Assembly (NCBI GenBank): GCA_025359205.1 | Contig: JANYHD010000027.1 | Span: 62,001 to 126,000, forward strand | Length of the DNA: 64,000 nucleotides | Source of the DNA: Gammaproteobacteria bacterium | Lineage (GTDB): Bacteria; Pseudomonadota; Gammaproteobacteria; Steroidobacterales; Steroidobacteraceae | Reading direction: 5' to 3' | Shown here: in pieces, positions 43,423 to 52,769 of the stretch | Position numbering within the stretch: position 1 is the stretch's first letter | How the letters are laid out: each line of letters begins with the position of its first letter | Translations under genes and position numbers: made by a program | Notes under the pieces: model-generated | What the model saw: only the letters and a program-made list of their open reading frames with translations | What the model was told of the DNA's origin: nothing | Databases searched by the model: none

Positions 43423-45249
43423 CTAGTAATTGGCCGCAGCGCGCACGGCGGCGGCGGGCTTGTCGAGGTCGGCGAGCAGTTCCGGGCCGATGATCGCCAA
43501 GGGCGTCGCGCCATAGGACAACAGGCGATCGTGGAAATCGCGCAGCGAACCGCGCTCACCCATTTTCAGGAAATACGCAGCGTAGAGATCTTCGATCTGG
43601 GCGCGCCCGGCTGTGTACGCAAAGTAATAGCCTGGCCCAGCGGCGATATCGGCCACCTGCGCCGCGGCCGCCTCATGCGAGAAGCCGCTCTGCGTTGCGT
43701 AGAAATCGACAGCCTGCTCGTAGCTCCACTCGCCGCTGGCGAGTTTCGGATCGACGATGGCGCGAGCGCCGCGCACCCGTTCCCAGCGCGCCGTGAACAG
43801 GCGGCCGTCGAGGTCATCGCCATACATGCCGAGCCGCACCAGCATCTCCTCGCCGTAGAAGGCCCAACCCTCGATAAATACCGAGCTGTCCTGGAGCTTG
43901 CGGATGAAATTGGGATGGCGCTTGGCGATCGACGCCTGCATGTAGTGACCTGGCATCACCTCGTGCGCGCCGGTCGACATGATGCGGTCGCGGTCGAAGT
44001 CCTGGTTCATGTCGAGCCGTGCCGCCGACTCGGCCAGCGAGGCGACCGGCGCTATGTAATAGATGCTTGCGTTCGAGGCGGAAAATTTGCGCGGCGGATT
44101 CATGTTCGCGCCCGGCAGCACCGGCAGCAGGAAATGCGGCGTCTCCGTCACGCTCACCGTGCCGAGCCAATCCGGCACCGTCACGACCTCGTGCTCCACC
44201 ATGAATCGGGTCAGGTCCGCGATGCGCTCGCGGTAGTAGTCGATCAACGCCGGGCCGCCCGGCGCAAGTCCGCCGCCCGTCTGCGGCCCAAATGCCACGC
44301 CCTGGTGGCGCGCCAGCGCGGTCAGCCACGCCTCTTCCGCCCAGCCGTGCGCCAGCTCGTCGCGCCCCATGCGCTCGATGTCGTTGCCGTTGAAGGGCAG
44401 CAGCTGCTCGTCGCGCAGCATGCGATCGTAGGCCTCGCGCCCCATGGCGTAGTTCTCGGGCCAGGAGGCCACGTGCGCGTCGATGTAGGCCTTGGTCGCG
44501 GCCATCGCGGCCAGCGCGCCATCGCGGGCTAGCGCGAAGCGCGCAAATTCCCGCGACTTCGCGCCGAGCTGTGCGCGCGCGGCATCCGTGAGCGCACCAT
44601 TGAAGAACTCCGGCGCACCGGCCAGCTCCTGCGAGCGAATCGCGCCCAGCAGGTGGCAGGGCTTGGTCACGAGCTTGTTGAAGGCCACGATGTAAGCCGG
44701 GGCCTTTGACAGTCGTGCCGTGATGTCCGCCCAGGCCCGCTGCTGGTCGGCTGCCGTGGCGCCTTCCTGCCCGATCACCGGCATGTGCTCGAATTGCGTG
44801 AACACGGAACTGAGAACGCCATTGGCGCCGGCCACCACGCCGCCTGCGCCGTTGTTGCCGCCGCCGAAATCCTTGCGGTCACTTTCGTAGACCAGCAGCT
44901 CGTTGAGGCGCCGCGCCAGGTCCGCGCCCACCAGCTTCGCGTCGTCGCGATCCGTCATCGAGGTGGCGGCCGTGAACCCGCCGCTGATCTCGTGCAGCTG
45001 CTGCTGCCACTGTTGCAAGCGCGCCAGGAAAGCCGCGCGCGCCGCTTCGCTCGGCGCATCGAGCTCGGCGTCGTGGCCCGGTATGCCCAGTGCGGTCGCC
45101 ACCATGGGGTACTGCGCCGCGGATCCAAAGGTCAGGTCCTGCGCGAGGGCCACCAGCCGCTCGTGTACCGAGTCGCCCGCATGGCCTGGCATCGCCACGA
45201 TTGTGGCCAGCAACGCACAGCAGAACGTGAACCGCAGGGAGTTGGGCAT
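43423..45249 (-). CDS. DUF885 family protein, putative secreted zinc metallopeptidase
   Basis: A 608-residue protein with a signal peptide (RFTFCCALLATIVAMPGHA cleaved after HA). The DUF885 core has STGAHEVMPGHYMQASIAK, an HExxxH-type motif expected to bind zinc, and VFIEGWAFYGEEML downstream (third ligand Glu region). DUF885 proteins are M3-like gluzincin relatives, and activity is shown for few. ATG 45249 is chosen for the signal peptide. The frame upstream to 45405 is non-homologous. Confidence 0.85.
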   Translation of the reverse strand: MPNSLRFTFCCALLATIVAMPGHAGDSVHERLVALAQDLTFGSAAQYPMVATALGIPGHDAELDAPSEAARAAFLARLQQWQQQLHEISGGFTAATSMTDRDDAKLVGADLARRLNELLVYESDRKDFGGGNNGAGGVVAGANGVLSSVFTQFEHMPVIGQEGATAADQQRAWADITARLSKAPAYIVAFNKLVTKPCHLLGAIRSQELAGAPEFFNGALTDAARAQLGAKSREFARFALARDGALAAMAATKAYIDAHVASWPENYAMGREAYDRMLRDEQLLPFNGNDIERMGRDELAHGWAEEAWLTALARHQGVAFGPQTGGGLAPGGPALIDYYRERIADLTRFMVEHEVVTVPDWLGTVSVTETPHFLLPVLPGANMNPPRKFSASNASIYYIAPVASLAESAARLDMNQDFDRDRIMSTGAHEVMPGHYMQASIAKRHPNFIRKLQDSSVFIEGWAFYGEEMLVRLGMYGDDLDGRLFTARWERVRGARAIVDPKLASGEWSYEQAVDFYATQSGFSHEAAAAQVADIAAGPGYYFAYTAGRAQIEDLYAAYFLKMGERGSLRDFHDRLLSYGATPLAIIGPELLADLDKPAAAVRAAANY

Positions 45250-45412
45250 GTCGGGCACCTTTGGATGGGCAATTCGGCAGGCCGACAATATCCGCCGTTT
45301 CCGCTCCGGGATCAATTCAGGACCTCCGGCGGCATTGCCCCTGCCGAATGTGACGCCACTCACGTTCCGCCCGCCGGCACGGCTTCGATCGGCCGGTACG
45401 GCCATGTTCTGC

Positions 45413-45439
45413 TCAAGATTCCCGCCGGCAGTCCGCTAC
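45413..45439 (+). promoter_or_regulatory. Weak sigma-28-like promoter upstream of mshI
   Basis: TCAAGATT-N11-TCCGCTAC, compared with the sigma-28 (FliA) consensus TAAAGTTT-N11-GCCGATAA. The -35 part and exact spacing agree with the element before the major pilin gene (52770-52796), both preceded by GC. The -10 part matches at five of eight. The gap 45250-45490 holds no better sigma-70 promoter that I can see. Confidence 0.35.
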
Positions 45440-45490
45440 AGGGGGCAAGACCGGGATGAGTGCAGACGCCCGTGCGACGTGGAGAATCTT

Positions 45491-46429
45491 GTGTTCGGAC
45501 TGCTGAAGAAGACCGCCGAGGTGAAGGGGCGGGTCGGGCTCGCTTTCGGCCGCGACCGCGTCGCGCTCGCCGTGGTCAACGGCAGCGGTGAACGCGCCTC
45601 GCTGGAGCGCTGCGAATCCATAGTGGTCGATCCCGCTGGCGGCGTCGAAGCCGTAGCCGCGACCATCCGCGCGGCCGCGCTGCCGGCCCTGCCCATCAGC
45701 GTGGTGCTGAGCCCGGCTGACTACCAGCTCGCGCTGGTGGAAGCGCCGGAGGTGCCGCCGGCCGAGCTGCGCGCCGCGATCCGCTGGAAACTCAAGGACG
45801 CGATCGATATCCAGGTCGAGGACGCCGTCATCGACGTATTCGACGTGCCCGCGCAGAACCGCGGCGGACAGGGCCGCATGATGTACGCGGTTGCGGCCCG
45901 GCGCGATGCGATTGACCGCTACGCGGCTGCACTGGCGTCCGCGCCGACCTTCAGTGTCGTGGACGTGCCGGAACTGTGCCTGCGCAACCTGGCCGCAGCG
46001 CTCCCGGCCGCAGCGCGTGGCGTGGCGCTCGTGCATCTGGGCAAATCCGCGGCTTCGGTGGTGCTGGTGCAGGGACGCACCTTCTACTTCGCACGCCAGA
46101 TCGACCTGCAGTCCGCGCTGCTGGCCGCGCCAGGCGAACAGACGGAAGGCTCCCTCGACGCCGGCAGCATCGTGCTCGAGCTGCAGCGCTCGCTCGACTA
46201 CTACGAACGGCATTTCGACCAGCCGCCCATCACCCGGATCGCGATTTCGCCGGCCGGTGTGCGCGCCACGGCGCTGGCGGCCGACCTGGCGCGCGAGACC
46301 GGCTTCGACGTCGCCGCACTCGATCTCAACGAATTGCTGAACTGCCCGGCGCCGGTAACGGAGGCCGCCCAGGGCGAATGCCTGCTCGCCGTCGGCGCCG
46401 CGCTGCGCGAGGAGCGCCGCTCGCTCTGA
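45491..46429 (+). CDS. mshI: MSHA biogenesis protein MshI, PilM-like
   Basis: A 312-residue actin-like ATPase-fold protein of the pilus inner-membrane platform. It has GRVGLAFGRDRVALAVV at the start and PPAELRAAIRWKLKDAI, then VVLVQGRTFYFARQIDL, all typical of MshI/PilM. GTG 45491 is chosen for the GGAG 6 bp upstream. The frame upstream to 44903 is antisense to DUF885. First gene of the MSHA operon. Confidence 0.85.
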   Translation: MFGLLKKTAEVKGRVGLAFGRDRVALAVVNGSGERASLERCESIVVDPAGGVEAVAATIRAAALPALPISVVLSPADYQLALVEAPEVPPAELRAAIRWKLKDAIDIQVEDAVIDVFDVPAQNRGGQGRMMYAVAARRDAIDRYAAALASAPTFSVVDVPELCLRNLAAALPAAARGVALVHLGKSAASVVLVQGRTFYFARQIDLQSALLAAPGEQTEGSLDAGSIVLELQRSLDYYERHFDQPPITRIAISPAGVRATALAADLARETGFDVAALDLNELLNCPAPVTEAAQGECLLAVGAALREERRSL

Positions 46430-46438
46430 GCGGTACCC

Positions 46439-47068
46439 ATGGAACAACAGGTCAACCTCTACCAGCCGATCCTGGGCGTCGAGAAGCGACTGTTCTCGGC
46501 CTACACCATTGGCGTGGGCCTGGGCGTGCTGGTCGTGTGCCTCGCGGGGCTGGTGGCCTTCGGCGCCTGGCGCACGCATCGCATCGAACATTCGATCGCG
46601 CAGCTCGAGCAGCAGGAATCCAACGCGCTGGCGCTGTCCGCGCGTGCCAGCGCAGCCGGGCACCCGGCACAGTCGATGGCCGAACTCGACGCGGAGGCCC
46701 GCAACCTGAGTGCCGAGATCGCCGCCCGCGAACGCGCGCTCGACATCGTGCAGCGCGGCGCCGGTGCGCCGGGCTCCGGTTTTGCCGCGCGACTGGAAGC
46801 GCTCGCGCACCGCCAGCTCGACGGCGTCTGGCTCAGCGGCATCGTACTCGGCTCGGGCGAGGGGCACCTGGCGATGCAGGGCGGCACGAGCGATCCGCGC
46901 CTGGTGCCGATATTCCTTGCCGCCCTGGCCGGCGAGCATGCGCTCGAGGGCGTGCGTTTCGACCGGATCTCGCTGCGCCAGGCGGAAGCCGCTGAAGCGC
47001 CGGCCCGCATGATGTTCGAGTTGGGCGCGCCGGGCCTGAAATTCAGCCCACGCGAGGCGGTCAAGTGA
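46439..47068 (+). CDS. PilN-like MSHA assembly protein
   Basis: A 209-residue bitopic protein. It begins with MEQQVNLYQPILGVEKR (the N-terminal PilN VNLY motif that binds PilM), one membrane helix at about 20-44, a coiled-coil-like stretch and a periplasmic ferredoxin-like domain (GVWLSGIVLG...). In vibrios this corresponds to the second part of mshI/mshI2. It overlaps mshJ by a GTGA. Confidence 0.82.
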   Translation: MEQQVNLYQPILGVEKRLFSAYTIGVGLGVLVVCLAGLVAFGAWRTHRIEHSIAQLEQQESNALALSARASAAGHPAQSMAELDAEARNLSAEIAARERALDIVQRGAGAPGSGFAARLEALAHRQLDGVWLSGIVLGSGEGHLAMQGGTSDPRLVPIFLAALAGEHALEGVRFDRISLRQAEAAEAPARMMFELGAPGLKFSPREAVK

Positions 47069-47751
47069 GCGCGCTCGCACAATTCGGTGACCGAGTCGGT
47101 CCGCTGCTGGAGCGCTTCAATGCGCTCAAAGTGCGCGAGCGCGGCATGATCTTTGGCGCCGCGGTGGTCGTGGTCTACTTCTCCTGGCAATCGCTGTTCA
47201 TGGACCCGCTCATGGCACGCAACCGCCAGGCCGCGCAGCGCCTGGCCGAAGCGCGCCAACATATGGCGGAGGTTGAGCAGATCGGCGCGGCCGCGGCCGA
47301 CGATCCGCTGGTCGCAGCCTCCAACCGCAACCACGCCCTCAAGGGGCGGCTGGCCGAACTCGACGCGCAGCTGCAAACCGTGGCGCAGGGCTACGTTGCC
47401 CCCGAGCGGGTCGCCGACCTGCTGCGCGAAATGCTGACGCGCCAGCACGGACTGACGTTGGTGAGTCTGGCGAACCTGCCGGTCGAAAGCCTGTCGCAGG
47501 CGCCGTCCACGCACGACGCCGCCGCGCCACCGGCCCTCTCCGCCGACGATCACGGCCCGTTCCTGCATCCGGTGGAAATGGTCGTCGAGGGTGACTACGC
47601 CAGCGTCGTGGCGTACCTGCGCGCACTCGAGGCCCTGCCCTGGCGTATCCATTGGCAGCAGCTCGAACTGACCGCCGGCACCTACCCGGTCAACCGCGTG
47701 CGCATCGTCATCGGCGCGCTGAGCCTGTCGCGCGACTGGATGAAGGTATGA
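47065..47751 (+). CDS. mshJ: MSHA biogenesis protein MshJ, PilO-like
   Basis: A 228-residue protein with one N-terminal membrane helix (ERGMIFGAAVVVVYFSWQSL) then a helical, probably coiled-coil segment and a PilO-type domain (VEMVVEGDYASVVAYLRAL; WRIHWQQLELTAGTYPVNRV). It pairs with the PilN-like protein in the periplasmic ring. GTG start overlapping the previous stop. It overlaps mshK by four bases. Confidence 0.82.
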   Translation: MSALAQFGDRVGPLLERFNALKVRERGMIFGAAVVVVYFSWQSLFMDPLMARNRQAAQRLAEARQHMAEVEQIGAAAADDPLVAASNRNHALKGRLAELDAQLQTVAQGYVAPERVADLLREMLTRQHGLTLVSLANLPVESLSQAPSTHDAAAPPALSADDHGPFLHPVEMVVEGDYASVVAYLRALEALPWRIHWQQLELTAGTYPVNRVRIVIGALSLSRDWMKV

Positions 47752-48104
47752 AGGCCGCGATCCTGGCCTGCTGTGTCTGCGCACTGGCGACGTCCGCGTT
47801 GGCCGGCAACATGCGCGATCCGACGCGCCCGCCACTGCGCTCGTCGGCCGGCGCACGAGTGGAGCCCACGCCGGTGCTGAGTGCGGTCTACAGCGCAAGT
47901 AACCGCCGCGGCGCAATCGTGAACGGCGAGTACGTGCACGCTGGCAGCGCGGTCGGCCCCTTCCTGATCGAGGAAGTGCTCGCCGATGGCGTGCGCTATC
48001 GCTACGAGGGCCATGCGCAGGAACTGCACCTGCCGCGCACCCTGGACATGATCAAGAAGCCCACGGTCTATCCGGCCCGGGAAACGAGCGGAGTCAAGCC
48101 ATGA
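47748..48104 (+). CDS. mshK: MSHA biogenesis protein MshK
   Basis: A 118-residue PilP/GspC-like small protein. It has an N-terminal signal (AILACCVCALATSALA), the family's MRDPTRPP motif, and a short SH3-like domain (GAIVNGEYVHAGSAVGP). It probably links the platform to the secretin. Overlaps on both sides (ATGA). Confidence 0.82.
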   Translation: MKAAILACCVCALATSALAGNMRDPTRPPLRSSAGARVEPTPVLSAVYSASNRRGAIVNGEYVHAGSAVGPFLIEEVLADGVRYRYEGHAQELHLPRTLDMIKKPTVYPARETSGVKP

Positions 48105-49681
48105 AGTCCCCAAGAATCCTGTTCATGCTGGCGTTGCTGACGGGCGTGCTCGCGCTCCCGGCACGCGCCGACGACGCGCGCTTCGATGTCGCAGTGGTTG
48201 ACGCGCCGGCGCGCGCCTTCTTTGAAGGCCTCGTGGACGGCACGCCCTACAACATGGTGTTCGAGCCAGGCATCAGCGGCACGATCAGCCTGAAGCTCAA
48301 GAACGTCACCATCACCGAGGTGCTTGATGCGCTCGGCGACGCCTACGGCTACGACTACCGTCGCTCTGCCAGCGGCTTCGTGATCGTGCCGCCGGTGCTG
48401 CAGACGAAGCTGTTCCAGATCAACTACCTCGACGTCGAACGGCGCGGCACCTCACGCACGCGAGTCTCCTCGGGCCAGACCGGTCAGAACGGCGGCGGCG
48501 CCGGTATGGGCCAGACGCAGAACGGCCAGAACAGCAGCGACAGCTCGCAGGCGAACGCCCTGAGCGAACCCGCTGGCAGCGTGTTCTCGGAAGGCAGCGG
48601 CACGCAGGGCGATCGCGTCAAGGAAATCACCGGCACCAGCATCTCGACCCGATCCTCGTCCGACTTCTGGTACGACCTGAATGCCAGCCTGCAGGCGATC
48701 GTCGGGACTGACCACGGCCACCAGGTGGTGGTGAATGCGCAGTCGGGCATCATTGCCGTGCGTGCCACGCCGCGCGAGCTGCGCGGGGTCAAGCTTTTCC
48801 TCGACCAGATCCAGAACAACTCCACGCGCCAGGTGGTGTTGGAAGCGAAGATCATCGAAGTGGAGCTGTCCGACGGCTTCCAGGCCGGCATCAACTGGGC
48901 GGCGATCGCGCACAACGGCGCCACGACCATCGGCGGCTTCGCCACCGGGCCGCAGAACGGCTTCGGCGCCGCCAGCCTTCTCAACCAGCCATCCAGGCCG
49001 GTCACGGTGGGCCCGGGCAACACGATCGCGAACACGATCACCAACACGCTGGGTGGCGCTTTCGCGCTCGCGGTCAACACCGCCGATTTCAATTCCTACA
49101 TCGAGCTGCTCGGCACACAAGGCAAGACGCACGTGCTCTCGAGCCCACGCGTGTCGACGCTCAACAACCAGAAGGCCGTCATCAAAGCCGGCGCCGATGA
49201 ATACTTCGTTACCGGCGTGTCGAGCAACACGGTGGCGAGCACCACGCCGGTCACCAATCGTGACGTCTCGCTGGCACAGTTTTTCTCCGGGATAGCGCTC
49301 GATGTGACGCCGCAGATCGCCGAGGGCGGCCAGGTGATTCTGCACATCCACCCAACGGTCAGCGAAGTCACCGAGAAGGTGAAGCAGGTGACGATCGCGC
49401 AGCAGACGGACAGCCTGCCGCTCGCCTTCAGCCAGGTGCGCGAATCCGACAGCGTCGTCAAAGCCAACAGCGGCCAGCTGATCGTGATCGGCGGGCTGAT
49501 GCGCACCACGCGCGCCTCGCAGGACTTCCGCATTCCGGGTCTCGGCAGCGTGCCCTGGCTCGGCCATCTGTTCCGCAGCCAGCAGCGCACCGAGGTCCAC
49601 ACCGAGCTGGTGATCCTGCTGCGCCCGATGGTCGTCGAGAGCGACGAGCAGTGGCAGAAGCTGGCCGCCGAGCCGCAGTAG
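48101..49681 (+). CDS. mshL: MSHA secretin MshL
   Basis: A 526-residue outer-membrane secretin. Signal peptide, then an N-terminal STN-like domain (GTISLKLKNVTITEVLDAL), a Gly/Ser/Gln-rich low-complexity insert at about 125-165 (GGAGMGQTQNGQNSSDSSQ) and the secretin core ending in IPGLGSVPWLGHLFRSQQ and TELVILLRP. Its TAG stop overlaps the mshE GTG by one base. Confidence 0.93.
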   Translation: MKSPRILFMLALLTGVLALPARADDARFDVAVVDAPARAFFEGLVDGTPYNMVFEPGISGTISLKLKNVTITEVLDALGDAYGYDYRRSASGFVIVPPVLQTKLFQINYLDVERRGTSRTRVSSGQTGQNGGGAGMGQTQNGQNSSDSSQANALSEPAGSVFSEGSGTQGDRVKEITGTSISTRSSSDFWYDLNASLQAIVGTDHGHQVVVNAQSGIIAVRATPRELRGVKLFLDQIQNNSTRQVVLEAKIIEVELSDGFQAGINWAAIAHNGATTIGGFATGPQNGFGAASLLNQPSRPVTVGPGNTIANTITNTLGGAFALAVNTADFNSYIELLGTQGKTHVLSSPRVSTLNNQKAVIKAGADEYFVTGVSSNTVASTTPVTNRDVSLAQFFSGIALDVTPQIAEGGQVILHIHPTVSEVTEKVKQVTIAQQTDSLPLAFSQVRESDSVVKANSGQLIVIGGLMRTTRASQDFRIPGLGSVPWLGHLFRSQQRTEVHTELVILLRPMVVESDEQWQKLAAEPQ

Positions 49682-51468
49682 TGAATGTACGGCGGAAAAT
49701 TCGGCTCGGCGAGTTGCTGGTACAGCAGCAGGTCATCTCCGAGCAGCAACTGACCAGCGCACTGACCGAGCAGAAGCGTACCGGCCGCAAGCTCGGCCGC
49801 GTGCTCGCGGACCTCGGCTTCCTGTCGGAAGGCTCTCTGCACAGCTTCCTCGCCAAGCACCTGCAGGTGCCGTTCGTCGACCTGAAGCAGGCGCGCATCG
49901 ATCGTGAAGCCGTGAAGCTCCTGCCGGAACCACTGGCCCGCCGCTACCGCGCCCTGGTGCTGCAGCAGGACGCCAAGGGTCTGCTGGTCGGCATGGCCGA
50001 CCCTTCGGACCTGCACGCCTACGATGAGCTGCAAACGCGGCTGAAGCTCCCGCTGCGGATCGCACTGGTGGGCGAGGCCGATTTCCTCAAGACGCTCGAT
50101 TCCGTCTATCGGCAGACCGACGAGATCGCCTCGCTTGCCGAGGCGGTGCGCGACGATCTCAAGGAAGGCGACGTCGACATCGAGCACCTCGCCGCCGAGG
50201 AAGGCTCGCCCGACGCCCCGGTGGTGCGGCTGCTGCAATCGATGTTCCACGATGCCATGCAGGCGCGCGCCTCGGACATCCACATCGAACCGGGCGAGGA
50301 CAAGTTGCGTATCCGCCTGCGCGTCGACGGCGTGCTGCAGGAGCAGGTGATCGAAGGCCGGCGCGTGGCCAGTGCGCTGGTGACACGCCTGAAACTAATG
50401 TGCGGGCTCGACATCGCCGAGAAGCGCCTGCCGCAGGACGGCCGCTTCAGCGTGCGGGTACGCGACGCCGGCGTGGATGTGCGTCTGGCCACGATGCCCA
50501 CCACACATGGTGAATCGGTGGTGATGCGCCTGCTGAGCCAGAGCACGGCACTGTTGTCGCTCGAGAAGCTCGGCATGCCCGCGGCCACCGAGGAGCGCTT
50601 CCGCCGCCTGGTTGAACGGACTGCGGGCATGGTGCTGGTGACGGGTCCGACCGGCAGCGGCAAGACCACCACGCTGTATGCGGCCCTGAACCACATCAAC
50701 CGCCCGGGCGTGAAGGTCATCACCGCCGAGGATCCGGTCGAATACCGGCTCGACCGGATCACGCAGGTGCAGGTGATGCCGAAGATCGGCCTCGATTTCG
50801 CGCGCGTGCTGCGCACCGCGCTGCGCCAGGATCCGGACATCATCCTGGTCGGCGAAATGCGCGATCGCGAAACAGTAGAGATCGGGCTGCGTGGCGCGAT
50901 GACCGGGCACTTCGTGTTTTCCACGCTGCACACCATCAATGCCATCGCCACCGTCAACCGGCTGCTCGACATGGGCGCACCCGGCTACATGATCGCCGCT
51001 GCCGTGCACGGCGTGATCGCCCAGCGCCTGGTGCGCCGCATCTGCGGCGATTGCGCCAAGCCTGCGACGCCACCGTCCAACCAGCTGGCCTGGCTGGCGG
51101 CCTGCCGCCCCGGGCTCAATCTCGAAAAGCAGCGCTTCATGGCCGGCGGCGGCTGTACCTACTGCAACCTCACCGGTTACCGCGGCCGCATCGCGGTCTA
51201 CGAGATCCTCGAAATCGACCGCACGCTCGCCGATGCCGTGCGGCGCGGTGACCTCGAGGGCTTTGCCCACGCGGCGCGCCACAGTGGCGGTTATGTGCCG
51301 CTCGCGCAGGGCGCGATCGACATGGCGCTGGCCGGCACCACCTCTTTGGCAGAAGCCATGGCCGTGGGCAGCGGACTCGAGGAGCTGATCGACGCCCCGC
51401 CACAGCTCGCCGAGGGCGAAGCGCTGGCGCCCGCAGGCGTCGATACGCTGCTCGCAAAGCGGGGCTAG
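49681..51468 (+). CDS. mshE: MSHA pilus extension ATPase MshE
   Basis: A 595-residue GspE-type assembly ATPase. The N-terminus repeats the MshEN pattern that binds cyclic di-GMP: RLGELLVQQQVIS (about 8) and KLGRVLADLGFLSEGSL (about 38). Then the N2 domain, Walker A GPTGSGKTTTL (about 324), Walker B ILVGEMRD and the His box STLHT. A zinc tetracysteine at about 460-500 is made of RICGDC and CTYCNLTGYRGR. GTG start at 49681. Cyclic-di-GMP control is known for Vibrio MshE and predicted here. Confidence 0.93.
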   Translation: MNVRRKIRLGELLVQQQVISEQQLTSALTEQKRTGRKLGRVLADLGFLSEGSLHSFLAKHLQVPFVDLKQARIDREAVKLLPEPLARRYRALVLQQDAKGLLVGMADPSDLHAYDELQTRLKLPLRIALVGEADFLKTLDSVYRQTDEIASLAEAVRDDLKEGDVDIEHLAAEEGSPDAPVVRLLQSMFHDAMQARASDIHIEPGEDKLRIRLRVDGVLQEQVIEGRRVASALVTRLKLMCGLDIAEKRLPQDGRFSVRVRDAGVDVRLATMPTTHGESVVMRLLSQSTALLSLEKLGMPAATEERFRRLVERTAGMVLVTGPTGSGKTTTLYAALNHINRPGVKVITAEDPVEYRLDRITQVQVMPKIGLDFARVLRTALRQDPDIILVGEMRDRETVEIGLRGAMTGHFVFSTLHTINAIATVNRLLDMGAPGYMIAAAVHGVIAQRLVRRICGDCAKPATPPSNQLAWLAACRPGLNLEKQRFMAGGGCTYCNLTGYRGRIAVYEILEIDRTLADAVRRGDLEGFAHAARHSGGYVPLAQGAIDMALAGTTSLAEAMAVGSGLEELIDAPPQLAEGEALAPAGVDTLLAKRG

Positions 51469-51471
51469 CCC

Positions 51472-52701
51472 ATGGCGTTCTACCGCTACCGTGGTCGCTC
51501 GGCGCGTGGCGACCTGCTCACCGGCCGGCTCGAGGCCGACAGCGTCAACGCGGTGGCCGCGCGCATCCTCAACCTCGGCATCACGCCCATCGAGATTGGT
51601 CCCGACCAGCTCGACGGCGCCACCGTGCAGCAGCTCATGCAGCGCTTTGGCGCCGGCAAGCCCAAGACCGCCGACCTGGTGCTGTTCTCCCGCCAGATGT
51701 ACTCAATCACCAAGGCGGGCCTGCCCCTGCTCCGTGGCCTGCGCGGGCTGGCGCAGTCGACGCACAACGTGATGCTGCGCGATGCGCTGCACGACGTGCT
51801 GCACAGCCTGGAGTCGGGGCGCGATTTTGCCTCCTCGCTGGCGCGGCACCCGGAAATCTTCCCGCCGCTGTTCCTCAGCATGGTGCGGGTCGGCGAATCC
51901 ACCGGCACGCTCGACGCCGCGTTCCTTCGGCTGTGCGAATACCTGAGCCAGGACCAGGATGTGCAGGACCGCGTGAAGGCGGCGATCCGCTACCCCCTGA
52001 TCGTCATGTTCATCATCGGTATCGCCGTAGCGGTGATCACGGTGTTCGTGATTCCGAACTTCGCGCCGCTGTTCGCCGTGCTCGGCAACGACATTCCCTG
52101 GCCGACCAAGGTCATCATGGGTACCTCGAGCTTCGTCCGCAATCATGGCGTGGCGCTGCTCGGTGGCGCGGCGCTGGCGATCGTCGGCGCGCGCCGCTAC
52201 CTGAAGACGCCGGAAGGAAGATTCCGCTGGGACCGCCTCAAGCTCAAGGCGCCGGTGCTGGGCGAACTGCTGCACCAATCGGTGCTGTCGCGCGTTACGC
52301 GGTCCCTCGCGATCTCACTCAGCGCAGGCCTGCCGATGATCCAGGCGCTCACGCTCCTGTCGCGCGCTGCCGGCAACGAATACCTGGCCGAGCGGTTGCT
52401 GCACATCCGCAATGCCGTCGAGCGGGGTGATTCGCTGAGCCGCGCCGCAACCGCCGCCGGAATCTTCCCACCGCTGGTGCTGCAGATGGTCGCGGTCGGC
52501 GAGGAGACCGGCGAACTGACGAACCTGCTCGAGGAAGTCTCGGGCTTCTACCAGCGCGAAGTGGACTACCGGCTGCGCAACCTCGCGGCCATGATTGAAC
52601 CCATATTGATCATCGCCGTGGGCGGCATGGTGCTGATCCTGGCACTCGGCGTGTTCCTGCCGATGTGGAACATGATCGCCAAGGTCGGCCATCCAGGCTG
52701 A
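51472..52701 (+). CDS. mshG: MSHA inner-membrane platform protein MshG, GspF-like
   Basis: A 409-residue GspF/PilC family protein with three membrane helices and two repeated GspF domains (FSRQMYSITKAGLPLLRGL near 65; SRVTRSLAISLSAGLPMIQA near 270). It couples MshE to pilin polymerisation. It lies 3 bp after mshE. Vibrio mshF has no counterpart after it. Confidence 0.92.
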   Translation: MAFYRYRGRSARGDLLTGRLEADSVNAVAARILNLGITPIEIGPDQLDGATVQQLMQRFGAGKPKTADLVLFSRQMYSITKAGLPLLRGLRGLAQSTHNVMLRDALHDVLHSLESGRDFASSLARHPEIFPPLFLSMVRVGESTGTLDAAFLRLCEYLSQDQDVQDRVKAAIRYPLIVMFIIGIAVAVITVFVIPNFAPLFAVLGNDIPWPTKVIMGTSSFVRNHGVALLGGAALAIVGARRYLKTPEGRFRWDRLKLKAPVLGELLHQSVLSRVTRSLAISLSAGLPMIQALTLLSRAAGNEYLAERLLHIRNAVERGDSLSRAATAAGIFPPLVLQMVAVGEETGELTNLLEEVSGFYQREVDYRLRNLAAMIEPILIIAVGGMVLILALGVFLPMWNMIAKVGHPG

Positions 52702-52714
52702 AAAGGCGGGCGCA

Positions 52715-52730
52715 TGTGACGCAGGTCACA
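52715..52730. promoter_or_regulatory. Perfect CRP/Vfr-type site TGTGA-N6-TCACA upstream of the pilin gene
   Basis: TGTGACGCAGGTCACA with perfect arms, extended by one more pair (A/T) on each side to ATGTGA...TCACAT. It is 14 bp downstream of the mshG stop and 138 bp before the pilin ATG. Its centre falls about 80 bp before the start predicted for the sigma-28-like element. Matches the cAMP-receptor consensus, though the protein that binds here is unknown. Confidence 0.65.
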
Positions 52731-52769
52731 TGTCAGCTGTGCTTCCACACAGCAATGGCCGGTGCCAGC

